Assembly (NCBI RefSeq): GCF_014652575.1
Contig: NZ_BMZB01000001.1
Location: 310,001-374,000, forward strand
Direction of reading: 5' to 3'
Source of the DNA: Asticcacaulis endophyticus
GTDB taxonomy: Bacteria > Pseudomonadota > Alphaproteobacteria > Caulobacterales > Caulobacteraceae
DNA length: 64,000 nucleotides
The translations under genes were made by a program, and so were the position numbers. Of the stretch, positions 16,400-25,399 are shown piece after piece. A model generated the notes under the pieces. The model did no database searches, was not told the origin of the DNA, and saw only the letters and a program-made list of their open reading frames with translations. Numbering within the stretch: the first letter of the stretch is position 1; each line of letters begins with the position of its first letter.

Positions 16400-19300
16400 T
16401 TACACTGAACCATCAGCAATGACGGTCAGGGTGACTACCGCCGTACCTGCGATGATCTGAGCGACCGTGAAGCCATGCGCCATGATTATCTCGCGAGCAC
16501 CTAACCGTTCCCGGTCGTACACAACACGTACATCGCCTGTAGTCTGGTCAATGATAATGTCAGGATACGAGGTATCCGTACGAGCATCGAGCAGCAGGGT
16601 ATAGGGTTCTGTAGCCAGGTTGTCCGTGCTTACTCGTAAGGTCATATTGGCGCGAGCCGAACCGATAGCGGAGGCGTTATAAGCCCACACCACAGCACCG
16701 CCGGGACCTTTGAAGAAGGTTGAGCGGCTCGCTGCGTTTGTGCCTGATACGACTGTTGCCGCGCCCCAAGTCCCACCGATGCCACCTGTAAGGATGGATT
16801 GCTTAGCGCCGGATTTAGTCCGCCAGCGAGCAGCCACGGTGCCGTTAGGCAATTCGACAGCGCTGGTTTCATCGAAGGTTCGATCAAGAGCCACCGCCTC
16901 ATTCGGTAGCGTAGACACGAGTGTCAGGCTGTCGAAAGCTCCGTTGATCTGGTAGATGAAGCGCCCAGCAGTCACGCCAGCGTGTACCGGAGTAACTTCG
17001 TTGGCCCACACATCGACCGTGACATAGTTGGACGTGCCGATCTTGAACATCTTCATGCCCACACCGTTGACCAGTTTTCGTGGCGTGCCGATGCTTGGGG
17101 TAGACGAAGTAGGGTTCAGGATTTGGGCAACCCAAACGCCGTAACGGCCATTGTACAGCAGCCCATCACCAGCGATGGAGTACATCAGCCACATGGTGCC
17201 ATCAGGGGCTTCAAATACGGCTGGCTGACCGATCCACGCGTCGTAGTAGTTGGGGACAAAGTACCCAGCAACAGTCCAAGCGGTGTCGTTGTCACTGAAC
17301 GCAAGCACGGCGGTCGTGCCGGGGCGCTCACCGAACGCGCTGCCGAGGCCAAAACGACGGCCCCAAACAGCGAACGTACGACCCGCCGTTGATCTACCGA
17401 TGCCGGGGATGGCTTGGAATGTAGCCAATGTTTCTTTCAACGCGGCGCTGGCGGCGGGCACGAACACCGGAGCAGCATCAGCGATCTGCGTAAGCACACG
17501 GAACTCAGCGACGGTAGGGTTTACGTCCAGTTTAGTGAACGACTTAACGTAAACAGGCGCCGAGTTGCCAGCACCACCACCATTGTCAGAACCTAATCGC
17601 ATATGGGTCAGACCGACAGGCGCAGGCCCAGCGGTGCCGACCGTGACCGTGGTGCCGTTGACGACCAGCGACCACGTTGCTGTAGTCAGCTTAGCGCCGA
17701 CCGAAACACGACGAGGCGAGTAGATCGATTGGTTTTCAGTAATGACAGTGGTTTCACCAGACCCAGAGTTTGCGGTGAGCGAAATCTGGCCTGTGGTCGT
17801 GCACTTAATACGAACATACTGAGTGGGGGCGCTGGCTGCGTTGGCCCACTCGAACAGGATGCCGCCGATTGGGTTTGTCGGGAGGATGATGGCGTCCAAA
17901 AGGAAAGCGAGGTCACCTGTCGTGGCGGGAACGATCCGTGTCAGGCTGTCAGCGGCACGAGTACCGTCGATCAGGCTGGTGGGGTAGCTGTTAGCGGCCA
18001 TCTGCGCACCGCGGAACAGCAGGAACTCAGTACCCGTAGGGACCCAAGCCTGGTTACGAGCGGAGGTGCGACTGTCAACGATTCTGACAAAGAACACGGA
18101 GTTAGCCACCGTGGCCAGAGCGCTCGCTCCGATATATAGGCGGAACCAGCCGTCAGCCAGAAGTTCAACGCGATTGTCTGCCAGGCCAGCCCCCACGGTA
18201 CCCGCTTCTGCGCTGAGCAGGTCGAAGTTAGCGTAATGGGTCGAGCCGAAGCCGAATGAAGAGTACACAAGCTGAACGTAGCGAGCGCCACCGCCTGGCT
18301 TCACATCGACATACGCACCGTTAAATCCGCCGTTTGTGACGGCGACGTTTTGAGAGCTGAACCCATGCGCTGCGGATACAGTGTTCGTCAGAAACTTGTA
18401 GACGCCCCCACCTTCTGAGGTGACCGTACCATCGTTAGCAACCCATGCTGAGAGGTTTAGCGGGCTGGGAATGATGTTGGTGGTGGTCCGCTCCAAAGAG
18501 AAGCCCATATCGGTAATTGCTTTTACACCACTGGCGAAACTGACGATGGAACCGTCATAGTTTCGCGCCGTCCTTGCTGATGCGCGACTGAACGTCCATT
18601 CGTCGTACCATGCTGGCGCTGCCTCGACCGTGATCGTGAAATCATTATCTTTCGGGCTTCCCACCGCCCCCGCCAAGGTCTCCACAATGGTGATTGCGAT
18701 GTCGCCGTCCGACGAAACCGTAGGGCCAACGACAAGGTTTGTGCCGACGATCTTGAACCGACCGTCATTTGGCACGACCGACAGCGTGGAGCCGCTTGCC
18801 TTACCTGTTATAGCGCCGATAACGGTGTCTTCCGGGTCACCCTCGGTAAATGTGTCGTTCGATAGCGCAAGGTCAGCCAGAACCGGCGCGGCGGCTTCAA
18901 CGGTCAAAGTGAACGGTGTGTCGCGCGGCGTGTTTGTCGCCCCGGCAAGGGTTTCGCGCACAGTTATGCTGAAATCACCATCGGTCGCAGGTGTCAGGCC
19001 CACCACCAGATTTGTGCCCGCGATGGCCACACGCCCATCGGACGGGGTGATTGATAGGGTAGATCCAGATGTCTTGCCGGTAATAGCTCCAATGACCGTC
19101 CCGCTGGCATCATCTTCCGCAAACGTGTCATTCGACAGGGACAGGGCAGCCAGCGTCGGAGTCGCTTCATTGACAGTAATTGGGAATGTCGTGTCTCTTG
19201 GAGTGTTGGTCGCGCCAGCCAGAGTCTCTCGGATCGTTATGCTGAACGTACCGTCTGTGGCCGGTGTTGATCCGACAACTAGGTTGCTGCCGCTGATCGC

Positions 19301-19855
19301 CACGCGGGTATCGGCCGGGAATATGCTGAGCGTCGAGCCTGTGGTTTTGCCGGAGATTGTCCCGATTACAGTTCCAGCGGTCGCGCCCTCGGTGAACTCA
19401 TCAGCGGACAGGGTTAAGGCTGAAAGGGTTGGTGCGCCGCTTGGCGTAACCACAGGCAGTCGCGACGACGTGGCGCTGAACGTCACCGTGGCGAAATTGC
19501 CGAAAGAACCTGACGTGGTGTAATCAATCGCTGCCCCAATGGTAGCGTTCAGGCCGTTCTCGAACTTGGCAATAAGTATACCCCAGCGATTGGGGGTGGC
19601 CATGGCGAGGAATTGATTGATTTCGCCGCTTGATATTTCGACCTTGGCAGTCAGAGTTGTGACGCGTCCGATCTGCATCCCGGCAATGATAATCGCCACC
19701 AATGCATTCAGGTCAGTGATTTGCGACAAAACAAGCGAGGCCGGAAGCGATGCAGCCCCAACCTTGACCAGTTCGCCAATCTCAAACGCTTCGGCGTCAT
19801 CGGTCTCAGCAAACCACAGCGTGCCTGTGCCATCGGGAAGGTCGTGAACAGCCAT
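16400..19855 (-). CDS. Large tail fibre / adhesin with three Ig-like repeats
   Basis: This 1151-residue protein has an N-terminal part (1-145) with tail-attachment character, three repeats of about 85 residues (roughly 147-410) each ending in ITxRETLAGA followed by a threonine-rich strand, a jelly-roll-like region (SAWVANDGTVTS onward), and a C-terminal region with WAxNE, LPNGT and DTSYPDI strands resembling a sialidase-type beta-propeller. It is probably the distal receptor-binding fibre. ATG 19855 has AAAGG at 9 nt; ATG 19864 touches that site. A terminator lies on each side, so it may have its own level of expression. Confidence 0.75.
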   Translation of the reverse strand: MAVHDLPDGTGTLWFAETDDAEAFEIGELVKVGAASLPASLVLSQITDLNALVAIIIAGMQIGRVTTLTAKVEISSGEINQFLAMATPNRWGILIAKFENGLNATIGAAIDYTTSGSFGNFATVTFSATSSRLPVVTPSGAPTLSALTLSADEFTEGATAGTVIGTISGKTTGSTLSIFPADTRVAISGSNLVVGSTPATDGTFSITIRETLAGATNTPRDTTFPITVNEATPTLAALSLSNDTFAEDDASGTVIGAITGKTSGSTLSITPSDGRVAIAGTNLVVGLTPATDGDFSITVRETLAGATNTPRDTPFTLTVEAAAPVLADLALSNDTFTEGDPEDTVIGAITGKASGSTLSVVPNDGRFKIVGTNLVVGPTVSSDGDIAITIVETLAGAVGSPKDNDFTITVEAAPAWYDEWTFSRASARTARNYDGSIVSFASGVKAITDMGFSLERTTTNIIPSPLNLSAWVANDGTVTSEGGGVYKFLTNTVSAAHGFSSQNVAVTNGGFNGAYVDVKPGGGARYVQLVYSSFGFGSTHYANFDLLSAEAGTVGAGLADNRVELLADGWFRLYIGASALATVANSVFFVRIVDSRTSARNQAWVPTGTEFLLFRGAQMAANSYPTSLIDGTRAADSLTRIVPATTGDLAFLLDAIILPTNPIGGILFEWANAASAPTQYVRIKCTTTGQISLTANSGSGETTVITENQSIYSPRRVSVGAKLTTATWSLVVNGTTVTVGTAGPAPVGLTHMRLGSDNGGGAGNSAPVYVKSFTKLDVNPTVAEFRVLTQIADAAPVFVPAASAALKETLATFQAIPGIGRSTAGRTFAVWGRRFGLGSAFGERPGTTAVLAFSDNDTAWTVAGYFVPNYYDAWIGQPAVFEAPDGTMWLMYSIAGDGLLYNGRYGVWVAQILNPTSSTPSIGTPRKLVNGVGMKMFKIGTSNYVTVDVWANEVTPVHAGVTAGRFIYQINGAFDSLTLVSTLPNEAVALDRTFDETSAVELPNGTVAARWRTKSGAKQSILTGGIGGTWGAATVVSGTNAASRSTFFKGPGGAVVWAYNASAIGSARANMTLRVSTDNLATEPYTLLLDARTDTSYPDIIIDQTTGDVRVVYDRERLGAREIIMAHGFTVAQIIAGTAVVTLTVIADGSV

Positions 19856-19884
19856 CGCGGCCATCCTTTCTCAGAAATTGGGCA

Positions 19885-19909
19885 TAAAAAAACCGCCTCA
19901 AAGGGCGGT
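19885..19909 (-). terminator. Terminator upstream of the large fibre gene
   Basis: On the minus strand ACCGCC (19909-19904) pairs with GGCGGT (19897-19892), followed by seven T. It follows the 19935-20120 gene. Confidence 0.7.
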
Positions 19910-19934
19910 GGGTGTGTCGACTATGGTGGAGATA

Positions 19935-20120
19935 TTAAGTCGTCGGTACGTTCTGGCTGTGGAGCCACGCCTTAAACCCGATTTCAAAAGTCTCTATTTC
20001 GAGCGTCAGGTTTACAGGACCATTCGACAGAGGCGTTTCGCCCGTCACGGTGATCGTGCTGCCGTCAATCGCTGTGACCTCGAAGCCGCCACCAACGATA
20101 TCGCCAATATTCAATGTCAT
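19935..20120 (-). CDS. Small phage structural-region protein
   Basis: This 61-residue beta-rich protein (MTLNIGDIVGGGFEVTAIDG, then STITVTGETPL) begins 4 nt after the tailspike-like gene ends and is followed by a terminator. It may be a fibre chaperone or cap, but no family is recognised. Confidence 0.55.
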   Translation of the reverse strand: MTLNIGDIVGGGFEVTAIDGSTITVTGETPLSNGPVNLTLEIETFEIGFKAWLHSQNVPTT

Positions 20121-20124
20121 GTTA

Positions 20125-22080
20125 TTACCCTATGTTCCGCCAATGCATCGTAGGCGCTGCGGAGTATGTGATTGCAAAGGCGTCGGACGGCAAAAGGACT
20201 ACCGTGATCGGATTTCCATTGATCACAGTATAGTTGAATCCGTTGACAGAATAGGCCGAAACCGTGCCGCCCCAGAAAGTGACCTCGACACGACGACCCT
20301 TGTTATTGAAGAGTGACACGCCGCTCGCGGGAAGAGTTGGCGTCGTGAGGCCCGCCCTGTCCTGGATGCGAACCCCGACGTAATTTACAGGGTCAAGCAG
20401 AACCGCGCCGGGCGATGATGGAGCGGCGGCAAAGTTCGGATTGTTGATCGCCAGTATCTTGTCGTTCAGCATACCCTCAGACGATACGGCGTATTCAACA
20501 ACCTCTGTGAACTGGCACTGCTGGAAGACGTGACCGCCCGCCGAACTTGAGCGGTGGGATACCGAAATGTCCGTGTTCTCAAGCGTGCAGCTCGAAACCG
20601 TCCATCCGGTTGAAAATCCATCCGTGAAGTCGATGCCGCGGTGAGCATTACCCATCGATCCGCCGACCCATTCAATAAACTGAGCGTTGCGAGACCTGAC
20701 GCCTGTGCCCTTGTTGTCGCCAAGGCCGTTAGCATAGGCCACTGAGCGGCTGTTTATGATCGCGCCGCCCGCGATACCATTGAGGCGCAGGCCCTCGTTA
20801 TCGTCGTGGTTGGCCGAGTTCTCAATCGACACATTGGTCAGATTGAGCATGTTGATAAAGTCGACGTACAGATTGCCGCCAAGGGTCAATAATGGACCGT
20901 TGACGACGCCCGCGATGGTCAAATCCTGAATGAACAGGTCAAGCCAGTGCTCCGTCGCGTGCCGGATCGTAAGCGCGCCCGATGCCGGAGCGTTGACAAA
21001 GTGCAGATCCGATTGACCCACGCCCGCACCAATGATCTTGATGGCCCGATTGGCGCCGCGGTTAATCCGCGTTACGTCCCAGAATTTGGACGTGCCCATG
21101 CAGTCCATTTTGTATGTGCCTGCCGGAAAGAGCAGAGGCGCGCCCGTGTTTAAAGCCACCGCCAATGCGTCATCGATCTTAGGCATGTCGTTGGCAGCAT
21201 CATTACCTAGTGCCCCATAGGCTTTAACGTTGACGCCTTGGTCCCTGACAAGGGTTTGCAGCGCGTAATTGATCGCCCCTGTGCCGCCGTAGGTATGGCC
21301 TATAAGGGATGTACCAGAAGATGCGGCAAGCAATGCCAGAAGTGCGGCGCGCATCAGGAATACGCCGTCAGAGCTTACGGCGCGGGTCGTGTCGCCGGAT
21401 GTTACAGACTGGGTCAGGCCATAGAGCGAGGTCTTATAAACCAGCACACCGCCGGACTTCTGATAGACCGTTGACATGCCGCTATGGGTTTCATCGATCA
21501 GCACTTGAATGTAAGCGTCGGCAGCGATACCAGCCAAACCGGCATTGGCCAGCGCATAGGTGTCAAACACCTTCGTCAGGCCCGCCGCATTTGCGTAGCC
21601 AGATGCGATCAGCGCGGCAGCCTGAGCATCATCCGCCGAAGCCTCTGCCGCAACAGCGCTTGCCTGCGCCGCCGTAGCCGCTGCAGCCGCTGCAGCCAGA
21701 TCGACATCAATGGACTCGTAAGCTTCAAGTATCTCTGCGATTTGAGCCGCAAGCGCAGGCGTGATCAGCAGGTTTAGCTTGGTCCACGAACCCGTACCCG
21801 ATGTGCCATTTTTAAGGTAGAAGTCATTGTTTGATGGCAATGGGTCGGCATAAACCAGCGCCAAAGTTCCGGCGGCATGGGCCAGATCGGCGTTCAGATC
21901 ACTTCGCGCGGCCTTGATGACACCAACCCCGCCGCTCAGACCGATAGCCGACAGCACCGAGTCAATAAGCGTGAATAGCGCCACAACCTCAGACTTGATC
22001 GGTTCATGCGCACCACTGGCGGGAACGCCTGCGAGTTCGTATGGACGCAGCGCGATTTGCGCCTGTGCCGAAAGGGACAT
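20125..22080 (-). CDS. Tailspike-like protein with pectate-lyase fold
   Basis: This 651-residue protein has an N-terminal 250 residues with an alanine-rich helical stalk (LAAAAAAATAAQASAVAAEA). The typical entry into a right-handed beta-helix follows: VNVKAYGALGNDAANDMPKI, then DDALAVALNTG and PLLFPAGTY. Such trimeric spikes bind and often cleave surface polysaccharide. It is the likely depolymerase or receptor-binding spike, next to the large fibre. The catalytic residues cannot be assigned by eye. Confidence 0.8.
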   Translation of the reverse strand: MSLSAQAQIALRPYELAGVPASGAHEPIKSEVVALFTLIDSVLSAIGLSGGVGVIKAARSDLNADLAHAAGTLALVYADPLPSNNDFYLKNGTSGTGSWTKLNLLITPALAAQIAEILEAYESIDVDLAAAAAAATAAQASAVAAEASADDAQAAALIASGYANAAGLTKVFDTYALANAGLAGIAADAYIQVLIDETHSGMSTVYQKSGGVLVYKTSLYGLTQSVTSGDTTRAVSSDGVFLMRAALLALLAASSGTSLIGHTYGGTGAINYALQTLVRDQGVNVKAYGALGNDAANDMPKIDDALAVALNTGAPLLFPAGTYKMDCMGTSKFWDVTRINRGANRAIKIIGAGVGQSDLHFVNAPASGALTIRHATEHWLDLFIQDLTIAGVVNGPLLTLGGNLYVDFINMLNLTNVSIENSANHDDNEGLRLNGIAGGAIINSRSVAYANGLGDNKGTGVRSRNAQFIEWVGGSMGNAHRGIDFTDGFSTGWTVSSCTLENTDISVSHRSSSAGGHVFQQCQFTEVVEYAVSSEGMLNDKILAINNPNFAAAPSSPGAVLLDPVNYVGVRIQDRAGLTTPTLPASGVSLFNNKGRRVEVTFWGGTVSAYSVNGFNYTVINGNPITVVLLPSDAFAITYSAAPTMHWRNIG

Positions 22081-22109
22081 GCGTTAAAGCCTTTAAATTG
22101 TGGGTTTGT

Positions 22110-24128
22110 TTAGGTTGACGAGGCGGTTACGGGGCCAACGGGATCGGACGGGTTATCGTCGTCATCAAAAGCCCTGACCCAGTACCAGTAAGGCCCCGGA
22201 GATATCGTGTCGGTGACGGTCACGGTCTGACCCAGCCCGCCGGTGTGTTCCGTTCCGAGTTCCGTGGCCGTGCCGTAATTGTTCGTGGTGTTGCGCTTGA
22301 TCTTGACGTAGGCGAATGGCTGCTGCGGATAGCGCCACGACACATTGACCTGCCCCACGCCGCCGGTCGCTGACAGGTTTGTGGGCTCAGGTACGGACAG
22401 TATGGTGCTGTTCACGTCAAACGGGTCCGATGGTGGCGAAAGAGATTCCTGACCCGTGCGGTACATCACCCTGACCTCAAGATTTGACACCTGCGGCACA
22501 GAACCGGTCAGGAGCGTGACCGTACCGCCTGATGCGCTACTGGCCTCTTCAACCCACGTCCCGCTTGACCCAACGCGCCATGCCGTGAACCATGTCAGGT
22601 CGGTTCGGTCCGGTCCCGTCGCGTCAATACTGACCCTGACAAGCGTTCCGTCCTGCACTGCGTCTGCGTCAGTGATTTCAGGCGCTGCCAGTGGTTCACC
22701 CGCCGCGGCCGCGACATATTCAACCGGATCACCTTCTTCCGTGGCGGCGTTCCAGCTATCGACAGCCGGTTCAGCCTCTCTGAGTGTATAGGTGTATGTC
22801 CCGCCGTCGCTCGACAGATCGCGCTGCATGACCTCGCACAGCACGTCCGCCATCAGCGGTTCGTCAGGGTTTTGGATACGCAGGTAGCGATAACCCTTAA
22901 AAGTCCGGCCTACCCGCCCCATCGACACCGTCCCACGGCTCTTGGGGTTCAGTTTCGGCACCATCCGCTTTGCGAGGCGGCGAGACTGTGACAGCCATTT
23001 TACCCACGGCACATCAAGAGTTTCGCCCCTTGATGCCAGTTCATTGATCACCCACGGGTCTGGGCTGACGTCGTTATATTTGTGATCCGGCGACTGATAT
23101 TTGATCACGATCTCTTTGACCGCGTCCTCGGTTGGCGTGCCGTGCTCCCAGACCCAACCCTCAATCATGTCAGCCGTGATGATCGGCACATCGGTTTCGA
23201 CGCGACCGGCTTTGACGATCAGATTTCCGAAGCGGTCAAAGTCGTACCAGCCGTCCATACAATCCAGCAGGCGGGAGCGCACAGAACTTTCCGAATCCGT
23301 GCCGTAGTGCCAGCCAGCGCACCTGTATCGCGGCTCAGTCCCTCCCGCCTTAAGAGCAACAGGTTCGTCGCAATAATCCGCCTCAGCCGTCAGATCGGCC
23401 AGTACCGGTGCAATCTGCGTGTCCCAATCGACGCCCCATTCGCGCCAAGCCTTGAATACGGTCCAGACGACAGGGTTAGCGCAGGCCTCCCACGACATCG
23501 GATCATCGATATCCTGTGCCACATCGCGCCAGTCAAAGCACACAGCCCGCGCTGCGCAGGATAATTCAGGGATGCCGCCGGGATAATATTCGCGACGGTT
23601 CGACGGCATGATGCCGCGCAGGTATATCGTGGCGATATTGTCACCGCGCCAGTTGGGATCGGTCCAGTAATAGGGGAAGCGGTCTAAGAAGCTGTCGGTG
23701 TATTTCGTCTCTGTTGGCAGGCCGGTGCGTGCGAAGATATAGGTCCCCGCGTTCGTGTATCGTCCATCATTTGGGCCATCAATCACCGCGTCGACATAAC
23801 CGCCCGGTGCCAACTGAACCTCGTCGTCATGTAGCCAATATCGCGGCGGGACCTCGGCAATGCGTCCGGCGTGGATCGCTTGCATGTTGACCATCGCCTG
23901 ATCCTGCGCGTCCCGCATAATCAAGGCCCCGGCAACACGGGTAAAGTCGCCCACAAGGTTCGTGGTCGGCGGTATGCCCTCTTTGACGGGGTACATGCCT
24001 TGCGATGCGCGCTGTTTGTCGCCGCCGAATAGGCCGCGAATCCCAGCCTCGACGCTCGCCGCCACAGCCACAGCCGCAACCGCGACAATGACATCACCGA
24101 CATCGCCCCAATCCCACTCGTCAGCCAT
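22110..24128 (-). CDS. Tail tip protein (central fibre, J-like) with Fn3 domains
   Basis: This 672-residue protein has a glycine/alanine-rich hydrophobic start (VIVAVAAVAVAASVEAGIRG), a central region with YPGGIPELSCAARAVCFDWR, and two fibronectin type III-like domains at the C-terminus (about 480-670; LSVPEPTNLSATGGVGQVNV begins the last). This layout matches host-specificity tail tip proteins. It sits between two smaller tail proteins and the tailspike gene. Confidence 0.8.
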   Translation of the reverse strand: MADEWDWGDVGDVIVAVAAVAVAASVEAGIRGLFGGDKQRASQGMYPVKEGIPPTTNLVGDFTRVAGALIMRDAQDQAMVNMQAIHAGRIAEVPPRYWLHDDEVQLAPGGYVDAVIDGPNDGRYTNAGTYIFARTGLPTETKYTDSFLDRFPYYWTDPNWRGDNIATIYLRGIMPSNRREYYPGGIPELSCAARAVCFDWRDVAQDIDDPMSWEACANPVVWTVFKAWREWGVDWDTQIAPVLADLTAEADYCDEPVALKAGGTEPRYRCAGWHYGTDSESSVRSRLLDCMDGWYDFDRFGNLIVKAGRVETDVPIITADMIEGWVWEHGTPTEDAVKEIVIKYQSPDHKYNDVSPDPWVINELASRGETLDVPWVKWLSQSRRLAKRMVPKLNPKSRGTVSMGRVGRTFKGYRYLRIQNPDEPLMADVLCEVMQRDLSSDGGTYTYTLREAEPAVDSWNAATEEGDPVEYVAAAAGEPLAAPEITDADAVQDGTLVRVSIDATGPDRTDLTWFTAWRVGSSGTWVEEASSASGGTVTLLTGSVPQVSNLEVRVMYRTGQESLSPPSDPFDVNSTILSVPEPTNLSATGGVGQVNVSWRYPQQPFAYVKIKRNTTNNYGTATELGTEHTGGLGQTVTVTDTISPGPYWYWVRAFDDDDNPSDPVGPVTASST

Positions 24129-24134
24129 GTCAGA

Positions 24135-24710
24135 TCACCACTTTATGATACGCATAACGGACATGGACGGCACCATCTTGAACACGTTATCGGTCGGGTT
24201 CTCGATCTTGTGCTGCGATGGCGTCCAGTGGGTGTTGATAGTACCGGCCATCGTGGCAGAGCCGGTGATGCACGACAGGCTCACGGTTCTCACGCCATTA
24301 TCGAAACTGGATCGCGCCACATCAGCGGTCGCGGAAGCCTCCCAATCGATGGCCTCAAGCATCTGAAACTCAGAGTCGAAATCCACAGTGCCGATACGCA
24401 CCGGAGATCCGAAAATATCCGTAGTGGGAAGCATCCACGACCGCGGCAATGCATCGACGCCCGAAAAACTGATATCAAAACGCCGCGCCGCACCACTTGG
24501 AACTGAAGACAATTCCGGCAGTTCGCGCAGGATGCCCATGCCCTTGTAGATCGCGCCTGGCTCGTAATCATCATCAGCCGTAGCCGCAATGTCGCCAACA
24601 CCGGTCCATAGCCGATCCGTGCCACCTTCCCGCTCAATCCGCAGAAAAAGCGCATAACTGGGCGCTTCCATCTGCTGCATGATGGCGACTTGGGCAGGGG
24701 TGAGGGGCAT
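24135..24710 (-). CDS. Tail assembly / distal tail protein
   Basis: This 191-residue protein has no catalytic motif. The sequence is beta-rich (GVGDIAATADDDYEPGAIYK), typical of distal-tail or baseplate proteins, and it lies between the tape measure side genes and the tip protein as in lambda-like siphoviruses (M-L region). The stop and next start are 6 nt apart. Assignment is by position. Confidence 0.65.
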   Translation of the reverse strand: MPLTPAQVAIMQQMEAPSYALFLRIEREGGTDRLWTGVGDIAATADDDYEPGAIYKGMGILRELPELSSVPSGAARRFDISFSGVDALPRSWMLPTTDIFGSPVRIGTVDFDSEFQMLEAIDWEASATADVARSSFDNGVRTVSLSCITGSATMAGTINTHWTPSQHKIENPTDNVFKMVPSMSVMRIIKW

Positions 24711-25399
24711 TAATTTACCGGAACCGGATCTAGAGATTCTTCAAACACGAGGGTCATGCTGGATAGATACGGAGGCCTTATGTCCTCCATTGCCTCATCG
24801 GCATTAATCAAGTGCATGACGCATTTCGGATTGTCGAAGTTAAGCGGGGTTTCGGCATTTGATGCCTCGCGCCACGGCGGTCTTATGCGCCACGACCCAT
24901 CATCAAGGATGCGCGTCACGACATAGATATGCTCGCCGTATGTGTCATGCACCGCGCTGAACATTTCGCCGCCGTCGAGGTCCGCAATGGCCGTGAGCGT
25001 AGGAAAAACAGTTGTCGCTCTCAGCGCCACACTCTGAGCCAATTCAACCTCAATCGCATCTGATTGATACATAGTGTCGTCGCTAAACGTAGATCCGTCA
25101 CTGTGGGTCACGAGCGCGCCCGGAACGCCCAAAGGATAGGGCGCCTCAGCTTCGGGGTAGAACGGCACCAAGATTTGCGCTGCGCCGCCGTCCATATCCT
25201 CCAGAAACGCGCGCGCCACTTTGATGCTTGGCACGTTGAGGAGAGGAACCGTCATTTCGCAGCGCCACAGCCCGCCACCATCAGTCCGGCCGCGACGCGT
25301 GACGCCATTCGCACCCTGCCCGCCGGATACCGTCACCATCGTACGTCTCCAGCGCATTGATGATGGCCAGAATAATTCAATCGGAAAGGTGTCGATCAC
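24710..25399 (-). CDS. Tail protein downstream of the tape measure
   Basis: This 229-residue protein starts at GTG 25399, whose first base is the last base of the tape measure stop (TAGTG). The later part is rich in beta strands (VELAQSVALRATTVFPTL). By position it corresponds to a minor or distal tail protein; no enzymatic motif is visible. A start at an internal ATG is possible because no clear ribosome site precedes GTG 25399. Confidence 0.65.
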   Translation of the reverse strand: MIDTFPIELFWPSSMRWRRTMVTVSGGQGANGVTRRGRTDGGGLWRCEMTVPLLNVPSIKVARAFLEDMDGGAAQILVPFYPEAEAPYPLGVPGALVTHSDGSTFSDDTMYQSDAIEVELAQSVALRATTVFPTLTAIADLDGGEMFSAVHDTYGEHIYVVTRILDDGSWRIRPPWREASNAETPLNFDNPKCVMHLINADEAMEDIRPPYLSSMTLVFEESLDPVPVN

